Assembly: GCA_015680685.1 (NCBI GenBank)
Contig: MNCI01037567.1
Coordinates: 1 to 64,000, forward strand
DNA from: Gnetum montanum
Taxonomy: Eukaryota > Streptophyta > Gnetopsida > Gnetales > Gnetaceae
DNA: 64,000 bases
Direction: 5' to 3'
Part shown: piece after piece, positions 34,861 to 47,853 of the stretch
Numbering within the stretch: position 1 is the first letter of the stretch
Layout of the letters: each line of letters begins with the position of its first letter
Translations under genes and position numbers: made by a program
Notes under the pieces: generated by a model
What the model was told of the DNA's origin: nothing
The model's database searches: none
Seen by the model: the letters and a program-made list of their open reading frames with translations, nothing else

Positions 34861-36130
34861 TATGACCAAAGAGAACAAGATACATAGGGACTAAAAATGA
34901 GTCAACCCAAGGCCCCTACCACAACTAACCAAACATCAATATTAGGGGCCTTTACCTAAAATCATAGAAGGCCTAACTTCAAGAGAGAAAATCAATTGAA
35001 GTATACTATGTTTCCATTGAAACCATCAAAGCTCCTTAAGCAATTACTCAAGAGTGGCCAAATCCAATATAAACAAATGACTTAGAATATCTACAAGAGG
35101 CATGATCAATTATGCAAAATCACTTAGGACTCCACTATAGTAACCAAGGATGATCCACTAGTACCTAAGTACTTCAAAATTGACCAATTTTATTACTATC
35201 ATCAGTTTCCAAGTTATGCGACTAATTTCTATTTAGCCTTGAAAGATGACCTACAAAAGATGATAGATAATGGAGATCTAGTGCTTCATGACTCCAATAT
35301 ATTTAGGCCACAAAACCAATCAAAGTAGGTGTACAAAGACCTATTGAATGCTAATAATAGCCCATACATGATTGTGGCATTCAACATCATCAACAACCCT
35401 AGACCTACTAGGAAGACATTTGTGATTGGAGTACCTCCTCATGATGAAAGGGATCCTTCAACTTCACCTAGCTCAAGGACTCTTTTTCTTGTAAGGATAT
35501 CATCACTAGCATCTCCTAGAGAACTCTACATCATTAGAGTACCCCTTCTCATTACAACCAAAACTACAATCCAAACCAATCAATGTCCTCCCGTAGTGGC
35601 CAATACAACGACTTCTTCATAGCCCAACAACAAAACAATGTAATAAGTCTACACCAAAAATCAAGGCCAAAGACAAGCAAGTAAAGGCTTGGAAGGAGGT
35701 GGGCCCACTGAATCCTACACCCATTTTAGCCATTCCTATGAGCTCTAACACTCAAAATGTCTTGAATACTCAACCAAGGGGAGAATCAAAACAATAAGAA
35801 AAAGGGAGGAAGCTAAATTGCAAACCTTGAAACATGAAGTTTGCATCCTGGGATGAATGGAGAAAGTAAAAGTCAACAAAAATGATAAATTAATAGCCAG
35901 TGACAAAGACTTCCCCAACACCATGGAAAAGGTGAAACAATATTTAAAATAAAAGAACACTTCGTTAAGCCTGTAAAACCTGGTAATGACCTCTCTTGCT
36001 CATTGGAAATTTCTATTAAAGATGTTAATCTAAATTCCTGTTAGTGATGATATACCTACCAATGAAGAGTCCCTCCACACAATGATGGTACCACCCTCAC
36101 CTAGGGAAGAAACAAAGTCAACTGCACTAG
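34860..36130 (+). pseudogene. Gag tail and linker of element C
   Basis: Decayed plus-strand coding continues after the gag core, with basic and low-complexity stretches and several frames. The 35329-35622 plus frame is open for 97 codons, but I cannot say it is the true frame. No zinc knuckle was seen. Confidence 0.4.
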
Positions 36131-36800
36131 TGTTTCATGATAGCAAAGTCAAAATCAACCCCTAGGATGGTAAGACAATAAGGTCTCCTCTCTTCATAAC
36201 TATAAGGGTTGGGCAATACAAGGTTCACAGGGTGCACGTTGACAATGGAGCAATGACCAATGTTATATCTTACACTATTTTTGAATCGTTATACCTAGTG
36301 GAACACATACAAAACACTCATTCTTCTACTTGAAATCCTTTAATCGATCATGGGTTATAGTAAAAGACTTGATCTTTTTAGGCTTCATAGTAGGGAAGTA
36401 ATTTTCCATAATAACCAAATTCTTGATGGTGGAAGAGATACCATTATTTAACCTCATCCTAGGAAGGCCTTGGCTAGCTTAATTACAAGACATTTCCTCT
36501 CCCATCCACAAAGAAATTTACTTTCCATATGAGAAAGGTGAAATAATTATTCAAGGTGACAATGTAGTTTCCTTGGCATCCAATAACATTAACATAGAGA
36601 AAGGGTCCAAAGTGGAGTTTTAAGAAGAAACTCCTACTATTAAGAACGAAGTCGAGAAGCTTGATAGAGTAGACCAAGCCTAAACTAACAACAATCAAAC
36701 CATTAATGCACCATGGGAAAAGCTCCTATTCAACATAGTTAGCAAGGGAAATAGGGAATACAAGATTATACAATGAAGGCCTTACACCTTTCCTAATCTC
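36130..36800 (+). pseudogene. Element C aspartic protease relic and last readable pol sequence
   Basis: The plus strand reads RVGQYKVHRVHVDNGAMTNV (active site DNGA, where D-G/S-G/A is usual in Tat proteases), then EEIPLFNLILGRPWLA, and FPYEKGEIIIQGDNVVSLAS, the segment that follows protease in Tat elements before RT. Reading then ends near 36800 and non-coding AT-rich sequence begins. The missing RT seems to be a real structural loss, since the flanks of that point belong to the same element. Confidence 0.8.
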
Positions 36801-36829
36801 TCAAAGATTAGGAAACAGTTGCACGATTG

Positions 36830-37600
36830 ATGTATGTTCCCTACTTACTTACCCCTATGTTGATTACCATGTATCCTTTTCTTTTACTTTCTTATCCTAA
36901 CTTAACTTTGTTTACTCGTATCATTTTTCTTTGCCATATTTTACCTTGTTTTAGCACATGGTAACTTATTCTTATTTATGACTTACCTTTCTTTTATGCT
37001 TTACCTTTTAAAACTTAAAATACCGTAAAATTTTTAAAACTTGAAAACCCCATAGAAATTTTAAAACATAAAAAACTTATAAAAATATTTCTATGGCCTA
37101 CCAAGGCCTAAAATTGATGGCGCATCAAGGCCTTGAACTTACAATTTATTTTCAACTTTGTTCTTTCTTATCTTTTCTATGGCCATTCTAACATATTTTT
37201 CACTTTATTTTTCTTGATTGACTTAGGTTTATACTTGACCAATTTTTGCCTTATAGCCTTGTGTTTTAACCAATGTAGCCTTATAACATGAACAAAATGT
37301 AGAATACATGAAATACATAAAACTAAAAATGCCAAAACATATAGGAAAAATTAAAAATAGTATAACCAAATTTCCAAGCCTAATAGTCATAGTCACATAG
37401 TGTGACAAATAAAACCAAAATTTAAATAACCATGATAATAAAAATAAAAATAGATAAGCTTAAAATCCATGATTGCATTGTGCAACAACAAAATAAAATG
37501 AAAAATAATAAACTGTCTCATAGTCTCAAATAACTATGAATAGCCAATGAAAAAGAATAACAATCAACATCATAACTAAAAAGTGCCAAAAAAATGATGA
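36830..37600 (+). other. No gene seen
   Basis: AT-rich sequence with many ACTTAAAAT and CATAAAA phrases between the protease end and the last exon of the antisense gene. Confidence 0.4.
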
Positions 37601-37611
37601 AACTAGCAGGA

Positions 37612-40600
37612 CTAAGGAAAAATTGCTAGAGGAGAAGGAGGAGCATCATCATCATCATGGCCACTAAGGCCACTACCTTTACCTAGTGTCTATACCACAA
37701 TAAATAGAAATAAAACATAAAATAAGAACTTAATTACTAATCAACATAACTAAAAGCTAAACTATAAATTAAACTAAAATATATTAAAGTGAAAATTTAA
37801 AAAAAATACAAAACCATGAAGGTTCTAGTGTGAAGTCTTTTGGAGGAAAGTTTCAAAGACTAGCCTCTAAATGATGAAGAATTTGTTCTAAGTTTCATGT
37901 TTGCCTAGTCTTCTGCCCCAAGTTTCACACCTATCATGATGTTCTTCCTCTTAATATTGGTCCATGATGGAGTCTCTCATGAAAGGGTGATAGTTGTTGC
38001 CTCCCCTAAAGTGGTGGTGATTTGATGGATAGGGGAATCAGACACAACCAAAGAGCCCTTAAACAGCTTCATGGTCTCCTCTACGTTGATCCCTTACATG
38101 AAGATCTCTAACTTCTAGATCTTTATAGCCTCTTCCTACAACCACTTATAATAAATTTATTTTTCAACCTTATACCTATGCTTATAGTCCTTTTGTGTCT
38201 TACCCCACTCAAGGACCCAAGTGCAATAGTCCTGCTAGTCTTTACTCTTGCATACCAATAGGTCCACCTGAATTTTCTATTTGACAAGGCTCCTAGCTAG
38301 TGTGACCTTGCCATGGATGGCATTCCAATAACATAACCACTCTATCTCCTTAGTGTGTAAGGAGTCTCTATTAGCTACATGAGCCTCCACAAAGTCCTTA
38401 CGGTCCCTAAGATCTTTGATCACCTTATCCTATCATTGGTTTCCTTTTCCAACACTACAACTCCTTCTCATAGGAATTCATTGAAACATTGAATATCCCA
38501 CAAAATCTTTTCACATGAGAGAGCACATTTAGTTTAACTCTCCTATATCCTTCATGGAACATTTTCCACTTTAGGTAGTGGCTTAGGCAACTCATCAAGC
38601 TCAAGATCATGTTTTGGATTCCATCCAACCTTGGACATTGTAAACAACATAAAAATTAAACCAAAAAAATAAAGACAATGATTAATCAACAAAAATAGCC
38701 AAAAACACTTCAAAAAACTAAGGTCATATAGCCATAAAACTTAAAAATCCATGAATCAAAAATAAAAATTATAAACATCAAAAACAAATTAAGAAAACAT
38801 GCTAATGTGCTTACTAACATCGGGTGCAATTTGTTGCAATTGATTAACCATGTCTTCAACCATACCAAGCATGAACTCTATCTTGATGGGAACCTTAGGC
38901 CATGATTTCATATGAAACATAGAGGTTGATGCTTCATGAAGGGGTTTAGGCATTGCAACAATTATAACCATCAACCAAAAATTAAAACAAATTACAACAT
39001 GATACTATAAGATGTAACACATAAAATAAAATTCATAAATACCTAGAAGACCATGTGTGATGTCAACGTGAGTTTTTTCATCAAATGATGAGTCTCCAAA
39101 TATGTCATCCAAGGCCTCTAATGTTTCATTAGGCATTGGTTTCATTCCCTCTTATTGCCTCAATGCCTCTTCCTCTTGTCATTTTCTCTCTACCTTTGCT
39201 ACAGCCTGGGTTGCAAGTTCTTGAGCTTTACCTACAAAAATAGCAAAGGAAAAATATTGAACAAGTTAGCAATTTTACCTAAAAATAATAAATAGAAAAT
39301 ATATAATTAAAACATAACTAATACAACATGATGTTCCTAGCCAATCCTAAGGAAAATCTTCTTCTTTGTTGGCTACTCCACAACAATAACCATCTCCTCA
39401 ACCTATGGCCACTTCAACTTTGCTTTGGCTACACCATCAACCTCTGCACACAACTCCTTGGCCTTTTTTGCATTTCCATGTACAATATGAGGTTCAACCA
39501 TCATGTTGTTAGGGGAAGGATAATGTGCACCACTAAATGTTTTAGTGGTAATAGATAGTGACTCCCCAATATCCTTTACTAGTGGGTTCTGAACCTACAT
39601 GGTTGGAAAAATGTATTTTATCCTAGATTTAGAAAATTGGGATGGATCATAACTTATCCATTTTCCATCCCTCCTAACCACCAAGAATTCCATGAACCTC
39701 CTTAGATATGCTGCAAAAAATGCAAAATGCATATGGAATATTGTCTCAAGGTTGTTCCTGAATTTTAGGTTCTCATCTCATAGCCCAGAGATAAAGTAAG
39801 CAGTCTAGTTGAATTGAGCATCCTTGGTGAGGACCTTCTTCATGGTCCAAGCCTATCACATGCCAACAATCTTTTTCTATGACAATAATGTTAGAAATTC
39901 CCTAAAGTGGAATAATGGATACATCTCATTAGCCTCTACAACTTGGCACTAGTCTAGAAATAAACCACTACTGCCACAACAAGTGTTCAAAAATTCTTCC
40001 ACCTCCTCTCTATGATCCACCTCTTTACCTACCTTTGTGCTAACTTTCATTCCATCACAAGATATGCCAAAGATATTGCTAAATGTAGATTCATTAATGG
40101 CTAGTGTGATAGGTACATCATGAACATGAGAGATAAATTTCTTAACTCCTTTGTTAAAGGAGTCAATAATATTCACCATCTTTACTGTAGGCATGGATGG
40201 GCTAGGAACCATAAAAAGATTGAGCAAACCTACATTGTTAATCTTTTCTTGGATATTTTTGGGTGCTCTACTAGCTAGCCACTCCTACACTGAGTTTACT
40301 TCACTCCACTTAAGGATAAGTGTATTCTCTGCATTTCCTAAGGTAGTCACTGCAATAGAAGATTTTGGCACAAGATCTACAACACAACATATATAGCTAG
40401 TTAACCTTCAAGCATGAGCACATCACATAGGACCAAAAATTTTAAAAAAATTTAAAAATTAATTAAATACATAACAAAAATAGTTAAAATTTCAAATCCA
40501 AGTCATAACTACATAGCCAAAACCAATTGAATAATTAAGGCCTACATAACCAAAAAATTAACACAACTAGAGAATATTGACACCGATAACCAAAAAATTA

Positions 40601-41423
40601 AAATATGAACATTTTAAAGTTTCTTACTTGATTGAAGCAACATTGGAACCCTAAAGGCCACATGTGCATGAATGCCTAAGTCTAGAAGACCCCACCAAAC
40701 ATCAGCAATCCCATTGGCCACACACCTACGATAGGCTTGAGAGTAGCATGATGTATATCTGTTGAAATCATCTTTTAGCTACTCTAACATCACAAGTCTC
40801 ACAGATGTATCTTGAGAAAAAACCTCCAAGGCAGTATGTGCCAAGGGTAAGACTCGGCCACTCTTGATCAATCTATCATCATCTACCCTATATGTGCAAC
40901 ATGTGAATTAAAATTATTATAACCAAGTAACCTAATAAAAATAAAGATGAACAACACTTAGAACACATACAGGCAATAGAAAGTGCCTAGAGGATTTTGG
41001 AATAAAGTGTGCACACTATGACCTACATCAACATGTTGTTGGCATTGTATTGAACAAATTTTATCAAATCCCAAATTTGGAATAACTTGCATGTGTTAGG
41101 AGTGTAGATGCCATCCTAATAGTCACCTTCCACACGAGTGTTAGGGTCATCGTAATAAACTTGGCAATGAGACTATCTGATCAGGGTAGCAAAGTCTCTA
41201 CAATAATAGCTATGATGTCTTAGGCCATGTATGATCATAAATTCATAGTAAAGTAATTGAGTAGGAAGGCCATGAACTCTTTGGCCCCGGGCCTAAACCA
41301 AAGAGAGCTATAATCCAAGACCATATCAGGAGGAAAATTGTTCAATCCTAGGATGCTAATCAAACACAAGAGACCAACTAGCTTAACAACCACCAAGATA
41401 GGTTTCATGAATGCCCTACACAA
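37612..41423 (-). pseudogene. Multi-exon antisense gene relic inside element C, function unknown
   Basis: Exons I can support on the minus strand: 41423-40971, 40887-40628, 40376-about 39325, 39231-39043, 38952-38815, 38637-about 37812, 37689-37612. Introns start GTATGT, GTAAGA, GTATTT or GTAAGC and end TTTTCAG, CATATAG, TTGTAG or GGTATAG. Codon phase carries over correctly across exons 1-2 and 2-3, and across 4-5 and 5-6 if two acceptors now reading CAA were once CAG. Readable protein includes LILGLNNFPPDMVLDYSSLW-like text, VDDDRLIKSGRVLPLAHTAL, VADVWWGLLDLG-like text, DVPITLAINESTFSNIFGIS, and an acidic C-terminus (SGHDDDDAPPSP). A dozen stops show it is dead. Tat elements are known to carry antisense accessory ORFs downstream of pol; an intron-bearing one is less expected. 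No family recognised. Confidence 0.7.
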
Positions 41424-41449
41424 CTGAAAAATAATCATTACAACATTAC

Positions 41450-42700
41450 ATAACCATGAATAAAATTCAAAAATTTCTATAAAAAAATTATAAGAATATT
41501 GTCAACATTTTCACATAAAATTTAACTAAATTTACAAGCAACAAACATTAAAACACTAAACAAAATTCAGCCAGAAACTAAACAAGAAATAAGTGGTCCA
41601 TTAACATTGATGTCAATCTCATGGTTGAAATATGCATAAAAATTACAGGAATTTTATGTCAAAAATATTGAAACTATGAGAATGAGCCTATACTAAATCT
41701 TAACCCATAATTAACAATGTAGTAATAGCTATAAAAATTCCAACTTAAATTCAATGAAATTTTGACTAGAAATCCTAATTTGCAATGAAATACCTATAGT
41801 AAAAAATCTAGGAAAGCTAGACAAAAAATTTCAAAAAAAATAAAAAGTTGTTGAAAACTATAATAAAACATGTAAATAACCATTAAAACCCCAAACCACT
41901 AACAATAAAATTCAAAAATTATACCAATGTTGCCTTTACAATTTGGGAGGCTTCCAATTTCAGCAGCTGAAATTGCAATTGTACATAACAGCTCACAAAA
42001 ATAAAAAATAATAAAATTTTACTAAAAAATGTTTTCTAAATCTAGGCAATGTAGAAAAACATAAAACAACTAAAATTAAGCTTATAAAAATTAAGAAAGA
42101 AACCCAAAATCACTTTGAATTTTTTCTCAAACACCCTAGCTTGTAGTGAAATAGTTGCAATAAAACCTCTAGCAAAATTGTTAAAAAAAAATTTCAAAAT
42201 TTACAAAACCAGTGCAAAACCCTGCCATACTATCCTAGAAACTTGAAAAAAGATGGGATGTTCACAAAAAAATTATTAGAATGTATCAACACTACAAGTC
42301 TTTGAAAAGCAAAATTGATAAAAAACTAAAAAAAATAATTGTGTATTGGTCTATAGAAAATTCCATAAAAAATTAATCGTAACTCCAAATGCAATGATTT
42401 AACCACCATTATGGCTGTTAGGACCTGTACAACAACCTTATGATCTTGAAAACCATAAATTCCTTACCAAATGCTTGTAAAAAACTTGTAAATATTAACC
42501 ACTTTTGAGGCTAAAAACTGGTGAAAATGCATAGACTAGGGTGAATAAAAAATTTAAAATTTTGTATGGAAAAGCCCTAGGGCCAAAATCACAAAATGGG
42601 CACACTAATACAAATAGATGCAACATCTAAACCACACAAACAAAAATTTTTCATAACACACATAACCTAGTCACTACAAAATGCCTACATACTTGGCTAA
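41450..42700 (-). other. No gene seen; perhaps intron of the antisense gene
   Basis: Very A-rich on the plus strand, many AAAATT phrases, no open frames. If the 43326-43015 frame is an upstream exon, this would be a 1.6 kb intron. Confidence 0.3.
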
Positions 42701-43014
42701 AAATTAATAAAAAATAGTTAAAGGGTACTTGACAATCATTCTAGATGAGCCTTCACCTATGGATAACCTTTAGAGGTGATAAGTTCCTCTAGTAGTAGCA
42801 TCTACCTCCTCCAAGGTTTGATTCTTTCTTGTTCCTCCTCATCTCTTTAACATCTTAGGTAGATAGGCATAAAAACCTTCAATTTCTTTCCACCTCCCTA
42901 CAACAATGCTACCTCTATGATGGAGTGTATCAAAGATGGAAAATAAGTTGAGAATAGTTGAGAAGCCTCAATAACAAGCACTGCCTGCAAGAACTATGCT
43001 AGGAAGAATTATTT

Positions 43015-43326
43015 TCATAAAATTTGCAAAGAAAAATCCTTCCAATACTTATGCGTTGGTGTCATAAACTCTATGCCCACAACTCCCACATAACACCTAG
43101 TAGACTCCATGTTCACATATGAAAAGTAAAACCTACACTGGGTTTGTGGGAAGTTTAATTCCAAATAACAATTTAAACATGGATGGGCCCCACTAGGCAC
43201 CTCCCAAATAAACCAATAAAACCCCAATGCAATGGAATTTACAACTTCTAATAAAAGATATGCTAGGACTAATGTCCAAATAATCCTTGAAATGGGTTCC
43301 AAGAACCCACTATAGCCAAGACACAC
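43015..43326 (-). pseudogene. Open frame upstream of the antisense gene
   Basis: 104 codons without a stop, with no motif I recognise (Trp, Tyr and Leu rich). It could be the first exon of the antisense gene relic. There is no independent support. Confidence 0.3.
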
Positions 43327-43479
43327 CTCCTAGCCACCCATCCTTAGCACATTGAAGCCAATGAAAACCTTGTCCAAAACTAAAAACCAAGCATTGATAT
43401 TGAAGAATTCCAAGTACTAAAGATGATTAAAACAGACCCAAAATAAGGCATTTTTTGATTACTATGTTGGCCATAAGTA

Positions 43480-44830
43480 AGGATACACTATCCAGTGTAG
43501 TTTTATAAGAGGTGAGAATAATCAAAACTAACCAAGCTTCCAAGTGATCTCAAAATGACCACACTAAGCCCCAAATCCTAGCTACAACCTTTGGAATCTC
43601 CAAAACCTCCTAGAACCTATTGAAAGACTTCAACATGCATAATTTTTGAGAATGTACACTAGAAGAGGCCAAAGCTATTTTTCTAGTGTATCTTTTTGGA
43701 GATTGAAACCAAAATGAATTAATAAAGCCTCCAAAATTTCAAACCTTCACCTTCACACCTTCCTAAAGTCTTTAGTGACCTTGGAAAGCCAAAAACAAGT
43801 CAAAAATCATGAGAACCTAAAATATACACTAGAAGAGGCTAAAACTACGTTGGCTAGTGTATGCTTTTCTAAGAAAACCTAATAACAAGCCATCAACCAA
43901 CCAAATCAACCTCCGAATGTGTCAATCCAATCCTAGAACCTTGCTGGAACCTCCGATAGTCATCAAACCCTAAAAACCAAGTTAAAATAATCTAAATTAG
44001 TCATTTTCTCCAAAACTACACTAAAAGCACCCAAAAATACATTCTCTAGCATATCTTTTAGAAGAAGTAACCAAATCAATGTTCCATGAACCTCTAGAAT
44101 CAACAATTTTAAGCCTAAACCATAGCCATATGCACCAGCAATCTTGAGAGCTCAAAAACCTAGTTGATTGAGCATCCAAATTGTTCAAACGCTAATATTT
44201 CATCAAAACTAAGTTGGAAGTAATTAAAAATATGTTGTCTAGCATAGTTTTGATTTCACAGGCACTTTTGGCAGTTTCATAACACTCCAAATGGCCAAAA
44301 CTTTGACTAGAAAAGCCTACAGTCCTAGAACCAAAAACAAATTGAGTCTTGATCTTGTTTTGAGCATCAAAAGATAGAATTTATTAAATATACACTAGAA
44401 CTAGGCAAAAATATGTTGGCTAGTGTATTTTTGAGATTTGAGATTCCAAATTGCACTCTTATTGACTTATTTTTGACCTCCAAACAACCATTCAACAACC
44501 TTGACACCCCTACACTCCCTTTGGAGGTTGCTAGAACAAAAATTTTAAGTATGAGACATCATATATTAATTTTTATATAAAAATATGTTGGAGCCTATAA
44601 TTAATATGTTGGCCAGCATGTTTTTCAACTTTTGGCAACATTTGAGGCCTTCAAGGGATCTAATCAACACCAAAGTTGACTAATTTCCACTCCCAATCCA
44701 CTATACTGTTAATTCAGGTCATCAGAATCTTAAAAATGGTCCTAAAAAATCCTAGAATTTACATTTTACAAAAAGATACACTGGAGCCTATCAAAAAGAC
44801 ATTGTCTAGCATATTTTTTTAAAAAGACAT
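43480..44830. repeat. Array of imperfect dyads in element C
   Basis: About eight copies, 160-200 bp apart, of an imperfect inverted repeat ACACTAGAA...GGCTAGTGTAT. Clear ones are at about 43662-43700, 43828-43865 and 44390-44430. The right arm is the same motif (GGCTAGTGTATTTTT) found in the LTR and leader of this element. Confidence 0.7.
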
Positions 44831-46737
44831 CATGTTTTCCTCCAAATAGGCTCAAAATGACCTACCCAAGTGCCCAAACTCTTCCATTGATCTTAGACCC
44901 TCCCACCATGGCCTGCTAAGGCCTAAAATTGGAAAAACTTGATCATGATTAACCAAGATTAACCATTTTTTGCCATATTTTTTCTACCTTGCTTGGTTTG
45001 GATTTGTTCCACTATGTTTTGGTTTGATTTGGCCTTGTTTCACACTATTGTTCTTCATTTCCATACCATTTGATGTCATTTAGCATCAGTAAGGCCTTAG
45101 TTGACCTTGTTTGGACACTATTTTATGGGGTTCTAACCATCATTTGGTGTTCATTTGACCCTATCTTACATCATTTGACCTTTGTTTCATCTTGTTTTCC
45201 TTAATCTACCCCTTATAACCTCTATTAACCATGTTTTGACTTTTTTTGGTATAAATTTAATTTATTTTATCAACCTGTGCTTTATTCTTAGAGTATTTTG
45301 CACTATTTTTACATTATTAAACAATTTTATCAAACAAGTGCGACTTGTTGTGCTTATGTTATCATGCAGGATTGAGCTAGGAGGATGAGGAAGTAAATTT
45401 GACTAGCCATAAAACCCAAATGACCCCTATTGTGGTCTTGTTGGACCAAGTTGACCTCAAAATATAAAAAAAATTAAGCTTAAAATCATTCTATCATAAA
45501 GCCTTAACATCTTGAAAAAGCCTAATTACCATTGACCTTGAAGCTAGAAACACCATGGGGGATTCCTTAATCAAAATTCCCATCTAAACCATGATGGTGA
45601 GGAGAAAAAACATGAAACTAATTTCTCACCAGAACTTAAGCCTTCTCAAGACATTATCAAACCCTTGCAAAACAACATTAAATCCACCACATAGCCCTTG
45701 ATTATGTCTAACACTTACATGTTTTATTGTAGTGTTGTTTATCATTATTGACAGGTTGGAATGAATGACCTATGTTGATAACTTTGATGATCTACAACAA
45801 GCAAGCCCACATAATCTCTATCTTTCTCTCTCTCTATTTGGCACAATGAATGAACTACAAGCTTTGTAAAATCTGTAATACACATCATACAGATCTCTCA
45901 ATGCTATAGTGATAATAGCCTATGGTGGCGTATGTTTTACTAATTGTCTCATGTATCCCTATGTCATGATTTGTAACAACATGTTTTCTTTTTCTTTCTT
46001 TGTTTTTCTCATAGAGTTGTACTTGCAAGATGAAGCCTAAAAGTCATCACAAAGGTGTAATTGATCGTAGCAACAAGTTACAATGTGACCTTGATGCGTG
46101 AGATTTGGTTAGCTTGTTCTACTATAGCAAGAGTGCTTGTCTCACATTACTTCCATTACCACTCCTTAATCCCTATCCTATAGCCCAATTATAACCTTTC
46201 TTACCATGAATAACAATGATGATCCATGTTCAACATTCATGCATTATGGCCATGTGAAATCTCCTTCGTCATGCTCCACCATCAAGTTTATTAAATGTAA
46301 CACATCTAATTCAATGAGAAAACCAAATTAAGTTTAGCATTGGTAATGAATCTCAATGAAGGCTTCACCCCAAAAGAAAAAGAGGAAACAAAAAAATGAA
46401 GATGCAAATAGCCAAGAAGCTGAGAGATAAATGAATCCCAAAAAGATAGATCAATAGCTCCAAACAAGTAAAGACATAAGCTTAATAGTCAAAGAAGCCT
46501 TGGAGTGGAGTGTTGGTTCCTCAAAAACATTATTGAGTAGCTAACACTTCAAAACACGTAGTGTGAAAACTTAGCCTTCATCCTATATCATCCCATCATA
46601 ATCCTATCTCACCACCATAAGCACTCTTCTACATAAGCATGAAGAGAAAACATTGGTGATAGACCTGTAGTGGTGTTTTGCATTCTTTGTCAATGTCTCT
46701 TGAGTTAATCCTTAAAACATCAACAAATAGGATCCAA
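44830..46737. other. No gene seen
   Basis: A TTG-rich stretch at 44990-45260 repeats phrases like CATTTGACC and TTTGGTTTGATTTGG. The rest is AT-rich without supported frames. I found no good polypurine tract before 46738. Confidence 0.4.
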
Positions 46738-47853
46738 TGAAACACCACTAAGAAAATTCATATTGTAATTCATGACCTTCACCATTGAACTTGAGGTAGG
46801 ATTTTGTTGTAAAATGTGAGGTTTGTAGTTCACTAACTGCAATCTTGCATACTTTAACTTTCTAAGGCTAAAACATGCCTCACAAGTTGTTATTACCTCA
46901 CTTTCCAAGTGAAAAAAGTTATGTCATGTATGTACTTGTGCTTGGAAAATTGAAAATGCTTTGGGAATTATCAAATTGGGTTTTCATGGTTTTTATATTA
47001 GTCAAAGAAAATAATACACTAGAATCACTTATAGCCACTGTAGAAATTGTTGGGCTTTGATTTTCATAGCAATGTCACTGTAGTTTTTAAGGGGCCCAAT
47101 GTATCTTTCCCAAGGCCAATGTATTTTTAGTGAAGCTAATGTATTTTTTAAAGCCACCATACTTTTTATACCTCCTAGCATATTTTTTATGCCCTTTGTG
47201 TATCAAAATTATCAAAAATGGAAAAATAAACTAGATTTTATGGCTTGCCAAACCTGGAATTTGTAGCACCAACCTAAACACCAATGGCTTATTTAAACCA
47301 AGTTTCAACACATTAAGGAGACTTTTTGGTAAATTTGCATTTGGATAAGCATAGAGACTCTCAAAGCATTGCATAACAGAAAAATGTCCAACAACCATCC
47401 ATCATTCCAACACATAAATTACATAGATTTGTACCAAAGAACTAACAAGGATTCTTGTGAGCATCACTTTGAAGCATTTGGATCATGGACCTAACTATAG
47501 GACACACTCTACCAACCTCATTGAACTCCAAGCATCTCTCACATAGCTCTTTGTGCATCTTAAGCACAAAACTTGTACTCTCTCTCAAAGTTTTGTATCT
47601 ATAACAATTTATTATTTTAATAAAATTTATAGTTTATTTGCTTTGTGCAAGTTTATTTTTCTATTTCTCTTGGTTAGATCTACATTTTACATTAAATTTG
47701 TTCATATCATTTTTACAATTCCTAATTTCCTAGGTGATCAACTAGACCATCCAGGGCACTTTGGATCCCTTTTTCAAGGCCTGTGAAATTTAGAGTTAAA
47801 CTTTTTTACCTAGAATTTTCAATTTTCTAACACCAAATTTTTTAGGTGTTACA
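46738..47853 (+). repeat. Element C, 3' LTR
   Basis: 1116 bp; aligned with 31107-32258 over its whole length with moderate divergence, including the GCCAATGTATTTTT motif run at 47085-47180. Confidence 0.9.

Larger units (their letters stand above)
31107..47853 (+). mobile_element. Element C: 16.7 kb Tat-like element with gag-protease only and an antisense spliced gene
   Basis: LTRs (31107-32258 and 46738-47853) start TGAAACACCACTAAG and end GGTGTTACA. The flanks are TATCC (31102-31106) and TATCT (47854-47858), a target duplication with one change. Removing the element realigns an interrupted reading frame, confirming the boundaries. The plus strand has a PBS-like site, gag and protease (33420-36800). 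No RT, RNase H or integrase can be read anywhere in the remaining 9.9 kb. That space instead holds a minus-strand multi-exon gene relic (37612-41423) and an array of dyads. Confidence 0.85.
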
